Assembly: GCA_004026145.2 (NCBI GenBank)
Contig: CP034985.2
Coordinates: 124,001-188,000 of the forward strand
DNA length: 64,000 bases
Direction of reading: 5' to 3'
Origin: Takifugu bimaculatus
Lineage: Eukaryota > Chordata > Actinopteri > Tetraodontiformes > Tetraodontidae
In this document: in pieces, positions 1 through 11,100 of the stretch
Numbering within the stretch: the first letter of the stretch is position 1
Layout of the letters: each line of letters starts with the position of its first letter
The notes under the pieces: model-generated
What the model was told of the DNA's origin: nothing
Database searches by the model: none
Seen by the model: only the letters and a program-made list of their open reading frames with translations
Translations under genes and position numbers: made by a program

Positions 1-2758
1 TGCCTACACTTCAGACATCCCACAGTTCTCCTCCTTCTGCCTGGAGGAGGGTTCAGAAAGCTCCTGACAAAACCTCTGGAATTCACACCCAACACTCAGA
101 AGCTTCTGAAAGATCTGAAAGAGTCGGCCCTCCTCCTCTTCCTCAGAGGATGAAGAAGAGCAGGTCAGCTGCTCTGTGGGACGGTTGATAAACCTACTCC
201 TGTTTTCTTGTCCTGGGACGTTAAGTTGAAAAGGACCAGGAGGTCCATCTTTCCTGTCTTAAAGATAAAGAACGCGTCCCACCTGGTTACCATGACAACA
301 ACCCGAGTTAAAGATCAGCCAAGTAATGAATTTCATCTTTTTAAAAGATGGAACCGTCAAAGCAGCAGAGATTTGTGTTTTTTGTGTTTTTAGTGTTTTT
401 GCCATTAGATATTTGAGGACAACTGAAATAAACTCCCATTTCTTCCCGCAGACTCTCGGGGTCGTTGCAAGGGCTGATGGGTAAACGGGCCTTCTGCTCA
501 GGGTTTATCTTGTGTGCTGAATCCATTTTCTGTGCTAATGCAGTCTGTCCCTTTGCCTCGCTCCTGCTGTGCTGATAAGGACTGGAGGGCAACGTGTTGT
601 CAAATTAATCATGTTAAACAGTAAATATGGAGTTTCTAGATTGCAAATTATGTGCTAATGATGCAGCGCTCAGTCTGATTACGCTGTAATTGAGCTGATG
701 TGATAATACTCAGTGGTTTCCCAGTAACATCTTCTATTAGCAGCTCTCACATCAAAACAAGTCACAGGTCAGAGTTGCATCAGAGAAAGAAGAACAATGA
801 CATTTTTTCAGATGTGCAGATGGAAAAAGTCTGATGAGGATTTGTGAATATCCGCAACTTTCATATTCTAAAAGATTTACTAATGCAGGTAAGCCTGTTG
901 ATTGAGGGAAACGAGCTTTTTCCTGATCAACTACTGCTTCTGAAGCCACCTTCACCGACACTCCAAAAGAAGCCGTTACCACGACAACAGGTCAAGAACG
1001 AGCCAAAGCTCCGTTCTAATTGAGCAGAGCTGAAATGTGAAAAGCGTGGACTCTGACATTTCCCTCCATAACAGGAGTCATGACTTAATGTTTCCTCTGC
1101 AGCCAAACTCACTAAAAGGTGTTTGGTCAGATGGAAAACAAGATGTTGATGACCAATAAATGGTGATAATTGCTGGTGAAATCAGGATTAAAGCTATGGA
1201 ACACTTCCTGTTTAGCTCGTTCTGACTGATCGTGCTTGTAGCGGATGGTCACGGATATCTAATAAATGATTAAAACAGGTCACGTCCGCCTGTCAGAGCT
1301 GATGTTCTCACCTGAGGAGTCTCACGGGCCTCATCGGAAGTCTCAGATTGTTATTTATCCTCCCTTCAGACAATCATGTGTTGTCATCTGGGGGATTTGT
1401 TTTATTTTCGGGCTGGAGGTGTTCAAACTGCCACTGAAGATGTCTGTACCCGAGGTAAGATTATTATTTTTAACAGCAAAAGCTTAAATGGAGGCCCAAC
1501 AGACGAATTATCAGATTATCAGAGACTCTTGTCTGGATTTGGACAGCGTGTGATTCTGTGGAGGCAAAGAAACTATCATGGCTCCACCTCTTCTGCTCAT
1601 GAATAAAACGGCAATATCACAGAGAAAACACACACACACACACCACCACCAACAGAAACAACAACAATGCTGCTGCAGCTCAGCAGGAGATATTTATCCA
1701 CACCTCAGTATCAATGTTGTTGTTGTTGTTTACCGTTAATCCGACTTCCTGTACTCCTGTCATGAGGCAGGAAACCGGACTTGGACAGTGAAGGAGCCAT
1801 TGGATTAGAGATTAAAAGCAATTTCTAATCTTCTTTTGCTGGGATCTGCAGATATGGCCAAACTTGGTGATGTCTGAGCTTCAGCTGACCTACAATAACG
1901 TAATACCTTCAACTTTCCCCCACTTGTAAACATCAAATGATGTTTATCCTTCATTATCATCATCACCATCGTCATCATCATCACTGAGGAATCATCATGT
2001 TTGAATGAAGAACACTTTTAAGTGATGTTTTAAAGGATTTACAAAAACAAATCTCTTAAATCGAGGCTTAAAGACTGAGACGTATTTGCTTTTTGGGGGA
2101 TTTGAAGCCCAGAATATTCCTTTAATGTTACAGATTTAGATTTATGCATCCGTCAGCGTCAGCAGCGGTGGCAGCAGGACACAGCGGTGGAGGTGAAAGT
2201 CCTGGGTTTCCTCCACTGGGGGTGAAGAGCAGCAGCTGTCACACTGATGCTGAGGACGTCTCCTCACCTCAATGATGCTTCAGAAGCCGTCGGCACCAGC
2301 GGACTCTGGCTGTTATTGCTTCCGATGGAGTGAATCCTCACTTCCTGTCCGGGCCGCCCTCTTCTGCAGCTGAGACAAGAAAAGGTCCGTGTAAAGTGTC
2401 ACCGTCGGCAGGGAGGGGTTGTTCTGAGCAACCAGTCAGCATGTGCACAGATGCCCCCAGAAAGCCACTAACAGGATGACGCCTCAGCGAGGGCCGCGGG
2501 GTAAAGACGGATTATGTCTGAGCAGTAGATAAACAGATTATTCCCGAAACAGTGCCGACATTTTTAACCTCGTCACTCTTGCCACACTGGTAGCTGCTGT
2601 GGTCCCGGGGATTCAGGAGCCTTTCAGCCGCGTCTTCAGCCTCTGACCTGCAGACTCGCACATGAGCTCCACCTGAGGCTGCGGACACCCTGCCTCCCAT
2701 CTCCCCCACCCCACTGGACAAACTTTTGCATTAATAATTGAAGCAATCTTGTTCTACG
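1..2758. other. Region upstream of IMPG1, no gene recognised
   Basis: I see no exon that I can assign here. The sequence is AT-moderate, with short simple repeats: (CA)n near 1629-1645, a GTT run near 1715-1730, and an ATC/CAT run near 1955-1985. Open frames are all under 85 codons, without splice-consistent continuation or recognisable motifs. The stretch just before 2759 should hold the IMPG1 promoter and 5' UTR, but I see no convincing TATA box. Confidence 0.5.
2509..2514 (-). promoter_or_regulatory. Possible CRX/OTX-type site upstream of IMPG1
   Basis: GGATTA (TAATCC on the other strand) lies about 245 bp before the proposed IMPG1 start codon. Photoreceptor homeodomain proteins of the CRX/OTX family bind this core, and IMPG1 is photoreceptor-expressed in vertebrates. 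A six-base match is expected often by chance, so this is only a suggestion. Another TTAATCC occurs near 1736. Confidence 0.2.
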
Positions 2759-3752
2759 ATGCTGTGGGAGCTCGGACTGATGCTGCTCTTCCTCTTCTCC
2801 CCACAGGCTGCTGTCGTTAAAGGTGAGTTCAGCCTGAGGTCTCTCTCTCTCGCTCTCAGACACATGCACACACACACACACACACACCAAAGTTTACATT
2901 TTAATGTAGATAAAAGTTCGGTGCACTTCGAAGCAAAGCCTAAGACGAGCACGTTTGTCACTGGTTCAGTCTGTGATACAAAGAGGCTGTTTAAATGCAT
3001 CAGATAACACAGAGATGCAGTAAATCTTCTGGGTTCCGACTTATTCACACCAGCGGCCACAATTGTGTCCCAACACCTCCATGATGGGATGGGAAAACAG
3101 GATAATGGCAGCGTTTGGCTGGTTCTTCATAAACCACTGATACGATTCTCTTCAGATTTATTTTGGAAGGATGTAAATATTGGAGGGATCTGGCGCTGCT
3201 GGACGTTTCCTCCAGTCTCAAATCTCCCAAACCTTTATGTTGATAATAGAAGCAGGACTTGGTGTCCCTGCCTGATTAAAACCAGCAGAGCTGCTGAGAC
3301 AGAGGGAACGCTGGCAGCTCCTGGTGGAATCTGCATGAAAATGGGCCCAAAATTAAAATCTGTGCACAGCTGTGTGTACAGGAAGATGCAGACCCATCCC
3401 GTCTCCACCTCTACGGGTCTCCAGTCAGCCTCAACCATCAGTAGTCAGGCTAATGTTTGAGAAAATGAGCAGGAAACTGTTGTACTGACTGACTTCCTGC
3501 CGGTTCAGACAACACCCTCAGGATGGTGGCGCTGTCCCAGACAGAGGACGTCGGCTCCAGCGGCTCTGTGCAGCTGGAGGGCTCAGGGTTCGAGCCGGCT
3601 CCTCGCCGGTCCAAACGCTCCGTGTTTCTTCACTCGGGAATTAGAATCTGCCCCAAAGAGAGCGTGAGCGACGTGTTGGCCAACCACCAGGCGTACTACC
3701 AGCTCAGAGGTACTTAAAGACTGGCCTAGAAAACCGAGAATGAAAGCTTGGT

Positions 3753-3840
<88 letters not shown>

Positions 3841-4308
3841 GGGGGGGACGGGGTGTCGTCACCACATGGAATGCTTTTTGGAAACATTTGAGTTCTGGAT
3901 TTCTCCAAAACTCCAAAGTTTCCTTCAGATTTTTATCTTCTCCATCAAAATTAAAGCAGAAAAGCAGAAAAAAGGACTACTTTGCATCAAATACTGTAAC
4001 AATATTTATTTTTACTCCACAAATGATGCACGGAAGAGTGTTAAAACCGAGCGAAAGACAAACAGAGCCGTTTGTCCAGTGGTGTTTGGAGAGATTGTCG
4101 CAGGAGTGTGTTAAAGACTGAAGCTGCAGCGTGTGTGTTAGTTTGCCAGGAAGCCGTCTGGGAGGCCTTCAGGATCTTCTTCGACAGAATCCCGGGAACG
4201 TCGGAGTATCAGATGTGGGTCCACACGTGTCAGCACGAGTCACTCTGCATCTCTGACATCGGCAAAAATTTCAGCAGCTCCGAGGAGCACATCAGCCTGA
4301 TTCAGAGG
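2759..4308 (+). CDS. IMPG1: IMPG1 exons 1-3: signal peptide and N-terminal module
   Basis: Exon 1 starts at ATG 2759 with a hydrophobic leader (LGLMLLFLFSP) and ends at 2822 before gtgagt. Exon 2 (3509-3709) carries RRSKRSVFLHSG, which includes a basic furin-like RSKR cluster, then ICPKESVSDVL, typical of the family. Exon 3 (4142-4308) encodes VCQEAVWEAFRIFFDRIPG and DIGKNFSSSEEH, almost identical to vertebrate IMPG1. A (TG)n array of about 85 bp (3754-3839) lies just after exon 2. The intron after exon 3 contains a GC-rich imperfect tandem repeat (about 4550-4740) built on CTGTCCGCCTGCGTCTC-like units. Confidence 0.88.
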
Positions 4309-5072
4309 GTAAGAACAGTCGGATCTTGAGCGGGTTTGTGCCAGTTTAAGGATCCTGGGTCTATGTGGAGGAGGCAGCAGAACACCAGCAGCAAGGGTCC
4401 CATAATTACGTCTGTCCAAAAGAGGAAGAGCTGTGGTCAACACAACACCATCCGCAGAACAGAGGGAATTAATATGAAGGGTTCTTTGAGTGCAAGTGTC
4501 GCAATGAAGCAGCAGAACTCTGAGCTGCTGTCTGCCGAGGCCCGCGGCTCCTGTGCTTCTGTCCGCCTGCGTCTCTGTCTCCCTGCCTGTTGCGTCTCCG
4601 CTGTGTCCTGCCGCCTGCGTCTCTGTCCGCCTGCTTGTCCGCTGTCCGCCGCGTCTGCCGCCTGGTTGCCGCCTGCGTCTGTCCGCCTGTGTCTCCCCGC
4701 CTGTGTCTGTCCGCCTGCGTCTCCCCGCCCTTGCCCCCTGCTTCGTGCCTTGTCGCCGTTCTTCACCTGCAGCGTGACTCACAAACCAGGCTGCTAAAGG
4801 AGATCCAGCTCCTGCAAACACTAACTTCAGATTCCAGGATTATCCTGGAGGGGGAGAAGATGTAAAGTTCAGCCATACATAAGAAGTGGTACCAAGACTG
4901 ATCCATATCTGTGGATCAGTCACCATGACGATGATCTCAGGGCTTTTGGTATGTAAATGTGTTTGTTTGGCATCTGCAGTTAACGGTGGTTTTGTGTCCA
5001 CAGAGGATGAACCAGAGGAGAGGGGGGGCGTCTGCCAACGGGTGAGTGTCTCTCTCTCTTCTCTCTCACACA

Positions 5073-5105
<33 letters not shown>

Positions 5106-8100
5106 TCTTACGCTGTTTCAATTCTGTACGGCTGAGCTACATGAACCCACGTGTGTGTTTGTGTGTGTGTGTGTGTGTGTGTATGCTGACACCTTGTACC
5201 CTTGCCCAGGTAATGTGTTCAGCAGTTGTTACCATGGTGATTATGTGTGAGACCAGGCTTTGCGGTGTATCTGGTGTCTTCGGACAGGATTCTTTATTTT
5301 CTGACCTCAGATGACAGCAGCCTGAGGGTGTGTGAGGGTGTGTGAGGGCCATGAGGACGCTAACTGGCTGAGAAACCATCAGACATCTAACGGCGCGAGT
5401 CTTCGCTCCATAATCGCTCCAATAAAAAGCATGAGGACCTCGTTAGCATGCAGCAGACGTGTGGAGGTCTTCTCGGCCTGCTGGTTGTTCTGACCTCAAT
5501 AATTGAAGGACGTTTCTGCTGAACGCACACGTGTGTGTTGAATATGGTGTAAAGCTGTAACTCTTCAGGACAGAAACGATCAGTTATTCAGAAGCTTCAC
5601 TTCAGCAGCTGTTGATGAAGACTTAGCTGATGTCTCCCAGTGTTCGAGGAGAACTGCCGTCATTCTGAGCTGGAGCACCTTCCAGTTTCTTATTAGCTTT
5701 AGTAACTGAGGTGTTGAATATTCAATGAATCGAGAATATTCCCATTACCGTCCTCCATCACCTGCTGAATTTTTTAGCATCAATTCCTGTTGTTAGTCCA
5801 TGTTTGTGGAACGATTGATCGTCTTCTGATCTCCGGGTTGATCTCTTGACCCGGCTGTCAGCATTACATGGACAGTGACAGACAGTCGAGCATCCTGTTA
5901 CCACACAGGTTCAAAGACCATTAAGGTGACTTCATTTTGTCTTTAGAGGACACACAATCTTCCCTGCTGGGCCTCCTGACGTGCTGCCATCTTCACCACA
6001 GCTGTGAAGGCGGTGACCTTCCACATTCAACTAGAATGAACATGCAGTGATTCGCTTTTAAGTTCAAGCAATCGTCAAGCAAAGAACTGGAGAGAAAAAG
6101 GCTTTTTGAACATAAATAAGATGTTCTGACCGCGTTCAGAGCTATTCAGGCTGGAGTTGCTGATGTTTTCACCTGTCCTCTCACAGGCGAGCGGTGACTC
6201 CTGCACCCACGCAGAAGACCCTGGAGGTTCTGGAAAAGACAGGTGAAACATCTAAGACCTTCTGCTGTTGAGGGTTGCAGCTGATGTCTGACAGCCTCAT
6301 TGTTGTATTTGTGACTCTGCTAGAGTTTCAGACCATCAGCCCCTCAGAGACACCCCCCCAGGACCAAACAATGGCTGCCACCACGCCTTTCACCATTCCT
6401 GTGATCACACAAATAACCCCTGAGGAGGTACTGACGAGTGTTTGCACACAGATGTTTCTGCACTGCCGTTAGCATCAGTTAGCCGTTGCGTAAAACCCAG
6501 CCGCCGGAGACCTGTTCTGACCAATGTTTCCCGTGTGCTTTGGAGGACACGGAGCTTCCTAACCTGGTCCCTGAGAGTCCACAGGAGGAGACGGTGGAGT
6601 TCAGCATTGACCTGGTGGACCCGGGTTACAGAGAGCTGCTGGACGATCCTGACTCTCCTCAGTACGTCGACCTGGCTCATCACCTGCAGGAACAGGTGAG
6701 ACTGGTTACAGGGGTTTTAAGGATGTTAATCTGACAACACTCCCATTCAAATGTGGAGAGCAGAGGACACAGTCATTTTTCCAGGGAAAACCATCTTTGA
6801 GCCCCGGTTATTCCCACCTGCGTTGGTGATTTTACAGCAAGGATCAGAACATTCCTCCGTCTTTGCTGAATATTGTGATTCTTCCTGCTGCTGCAGCACG
6901 TTGATCAGTGGCTGCCGTCCACTGTCCCCAGTCTGTCCTGATAGTAAAGAAGCTTACAGCACATGGCCATAAGGTCAGGGCCAGGGAGAGGGAGATTACC
7001 CACAGTCCTCTGTTTCTGTCAGTGTTTTCCTCTCTGGGACAGAATAAGTCCTGCAGCGTTGTTTCCCCTTTGAAAGACTCTTAAAGCAGCAGCAGGATCA
7101 TGTGGGGTTTCACGAGAACCGCAGCGGGACACAACCTAAAGACCATTATGTCATAAGTGTGTCCAGGTGCTTAAGTGTCCCAAAGATAGCTATCAATGAA
7201 GGTTCCTCATTCATGACGTGCTGTTTTATAGAGACGCGGGTGTTCTGCCAGTGTTATTCACCAGCTCAGGGGTAATTACGCTAGCCTCTGTGCAGGGACG
7301 GCCAAGTCTGTTGTCTGACGAATTAGGTGATTAAAAGCTTCTTGTTTTGCAGATGCAGCACGCCTTCGACAAACTGTCAGGGTTCCAAAGCATCCACGTG
7401 CTGGGGATCAGGTGAGCCTCCATACTGGAACGCTCTCAGGGACGTTTCTTGGTCCAATAGCAGCATTTTTGACTAATCTGACTGACTGGTTTTAATTCCA
7501 GCTCTTTTGTTTTTCTCTCCCAAATGCAAGCGAGTCCCAGGACACTGACGGGTAAATGATGCCCCCCCCGCCTTCCCCCGCCTGTGATGTTTAGTCTGTG
7601 TTTTGAACTCTTAAACTGTACCAACAGTCTGATCTGCTCAGAGTTAAGTGAATCGGATCACGCAAACAACCGCAGCTACAAGAAAGCGCTTGTTTTTGTC
7701 AAAGGTACAGAAGGTCAGATTAGCTCGTCTGGAACCATCCATGTTTGTCAGAGGTGTCTCATTATCAGGGAAGTCAGGTGAGCCCCAAAACAGGAAGTCC
7801 CTTGTGTTGCGGTCATGGTTAGGCTGCCCCCCCCCTTCCCCCCTTCCTCGTTAATTGGCCTCCCCCGTGGTGTCTAGCTGTCGTAGCTAATAACACGAAG
7901 GCGAGCGCTCAGTGGGAGTTTGTCCCTTAATCTCCTCCTGCTTTTGTGTAACCGCCATGTGAACCTCTGAGATTATTCACACAATTAAGTCCAACAACAT
8001 AAAAGCTGCGAGCAGAAGCTCAAAGGAATCCTGAAGCAGAGATGTGGGATGTCTGATGGTTGTCTCCTGTCTGATGTGGCCATTTTGATTTAATTTTATG

Positions 8101-11100
8101 CAGTTTGGTCGTGTGGGGATGCCAGATCTGGTGTCGTTCCTTTTCATTCCCATCGACGGTTGAATTTCCGAACTTTTGAGCAGAGGCAAGTAATTATTAC
8201 GGAGACCATTTGGTGGAGAAGTCGGCAGGTGGAAATCAAGCTGTTCACATTAAATATGATTAGAGGTCAGACGAAGATGTGAAGGAGAAGTTGTAAAAGG
8301 TTTGTAAAGGTTGAATTTGTGTGCGAGAAGCAGGAACAAAAGCTGTGGAAATGCTGGAGGACAGATGTAGGAAAGGTAGCTTCCATCTGCTGAAGACACC
8401 AAAACATCACAGAACATCCTGTGAGGACAACAAAGAATCCAGAACATCAGATTCCAACAGAATCCAGAAGGTCATTGAAATTCCCATCAGACCACTTTAT
8501 TCTGATGACTGGGACATATTGGTTTCTCCAGCTCTGGAGACCATCAGAACCAGGGGATCTGTCCTTGTGTCACACAGAACCCTAAACCAGATTCTCCTCC
8601 GCAGGCCTGGAGGCATCTCTGTCCATTACTCCATCACCTTTGAGGTCAACGCACTCAAGAGCAGCTCTGAGAGTGCAGAGGTGGCCACTGGGCTTCCCGA
8701 ACCTCCTGTGGAGTCCAGGCTGAAGCAGATGGTGACCAAAGCTTTGCAGGAAGAAGCCTCGCTGCCAATCGATCTGGACACGCTTCATTTTGACCCAGGT
8801 AGGAGGAGGAGGTGCCTCTCTCCAGAAGATCCAGTAACATGGAAGGATGGAATCCATCCCATGCTCATTCCCAGTTGGTTTGAACATTTGATTGTGTCTT
8901 TAACAGAGGCAATGTTTGACCTGACACTGGTACCAACCTCCTCAGTAGAGCTACTGGATCAGGTTAGAAGGTCCACAGTCTTCAATATTCCCTGTAAATG
9001 TTAAAATAGAAGGAAACATGCAATTGACCATTAATCTCCTGTAATTAGAAGAACTTAGATGAGAATTTCTGGACCTGGTTGGTTACATGTTGGGAATGTT
9101 CTGTGTCTTCAGTCCAGCGAGCCCGATTCACACAATGACCTTCAAGTTATCACTGAAGAGCCGCAACTGGAAAAAACTCGACTAGTTGTTCCACTGACGC
9201 CCCTGGAGAAGGAGAACGACCTTGTGACCCTGCTGGATCCCACAGCTTCTGTACCGGGCGATGAGGAGATGATCTTGGTGACTGACGGGAGGGAGGAGAC
9301 CCAAAACCCAGATGTTGTCACCAATCAATCAACGCCAGACGAGTCCGAGTCATCAAAGGAGGACCAGGAATTGCTAATTATCACACATGAGATTAAAACC
9401 ATCCGTCACCACGAAACTGGTGAACTTGTAAAAGACTTCAGCTCAGGTCCTCCTGTAGAAGATGTTCCTCACATTATCCTGCTTCCAGAATCAGAAGATC
9501 TGGCTCCCGAGGACAGCGGAAAGCCCAGTGTTACTCCGACCCCACCAAGTGTTCTGACCACAGCTCCTGCTGCAGATGAGGTGTCAGATGTTGGAGTTGA
9601 GGTCACCACCTCTTCAGATATGACGGGTCAGCCCCCGACTGAGACCACAACCAAGCTCATGGAAGACGATAGAGGTAACAATCTTCCAGAAGATGTTGGT
9701 GGACACCTTCCATCTTCCATTTCGGGAACAGATGACTTCTCAGAACTGGACACTAAAGTTGAGTTACTAGAAGAAGAGGGACATTCAGAGATTGGAGCCG
9801 ATGAAGAACTTCTGGAGGTTTTGCAGCCCGTACCTGAAGAAATTGAGTTATTTGTCCTAGAAGAAGATGACAAAGATACAGAAGCTGAGCTTAAAATATC
9901 TGAAGATTTAGAACTAGAAGAGGGAGCTGACCTTTCAGAACCAGAACATGACCATTTAGAAGCAGAAGAAGAAGTTTTTCAATTTTCAGAAGAAACAGAC
10001 CTTTCAGATCCAGAAGAAAATGTTTCAGAACCAGTAGAAGTAGAAGTGTCACAACCAGGAGTTTTGGAACTAGATGAGGAGGTAGAAGAAGTTTCAAAAC
10101 TAGGGGAAGAAAGAGTCAAAGTGTCAGAACCAGTGGAAGAAGATTCAGAACCAGAAGAAGAAGTTTCAGAACAAGAGGAAGAAGTTTCAGAACCAGAGGA
10201 AGATGTTTTAGAACCAGAGGAAGATATTTCAGAACCAGAGGAAGAAGTTTCAGAACCAGTGGAAGATGTTTCAGAACCAGTGGAAGATGTTTCAGAACCA
10301 GAGGAAGAAGTTTTAGAACCAGTGGAAGAGGTTTCAGAACCAGAGGAAGAAGTTTCAGAACCAGTGGGAGAAGTTTCAGAACCAGAGGAAGAAGTTTTAG
10401 AACCAGAGGAAGATGTTTCAGAACCAGAGGAAGACGTTTCAGAACCAGAGGAAGATGTTTCAGAACCAGTGCAAGAAGTTTTAGAACCAGTGGAAGAAGT
10501 TTCAGAACTAGTGGAAGATGTTTCAGTACCAGAGGAAGAAATTTCAGAACCAGTGGAAGAAGTTTCAGAACCAGTGGAAGATGTTTCAGAACCAGAGGAA
10601 GATGTTTCAGAACCAGTGGAAGATGTTTCAGAACCAAAGGAAGAAATTTCAGAACCAGTGGAAGAAGTTTCAGAACCAGTGGAAGATGTTTCAGAACCAG
10701 TGGAAGAAGTTTCAGAACCAGTGGAAGATGTTTCAGAACCAGAGGAAGATGTTTCAGAACCAGTGGAAGAAGTTTCAGAACCAGTGGAAGATGTTTCAGA
10801 ACCAGAGGAAGAAATTTCAGAACCAGTGGAAGAAGTTTCAGAACCAGTGGAAGATGTTTCAGAACCAGAGGAAGATGTTTCAGAACCAGTGGAAGATGTT
10901 TCAGAACCAAAGGAAGAAATTTCAGAACCAGTGGAAGAAGTTTCAGAACCAGAGGAAGATGTTTCAGAACCAGTGGAAGAAGTTTCAGAACCAGTGGAAG
11001 ATGTTTCAGAACCAGAGGAAGAAGTTTCAGAACTAGTGGAAGATGTTTTAGAACCAGAGGAAGATGTTTCAGAACCAAAGGAAGATGTTTCAGAACCAGA

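Noticed and set aside
3740..4121. (CV)n and (HT)n open frames, here and at 5.1, 15.8, 28.7, 43.2, 58.0 and 62.0 kb
   Set aside because: Translations of (TG)n/(CA)n microsatellites.
4240..4821. 193-codon antisense Arg/Gly/Ala-rich frame
   Set aside because: Arises from the GC-rich imperfect repeat in IMPG1 intron 3.
8321..9004. 227-codon frame including an IMPG1 exon
   Set aside because: Only 8605-8798 is exon; the flanks are open by chance, since the acceptor and donor are clear and in phase with the neighbours.
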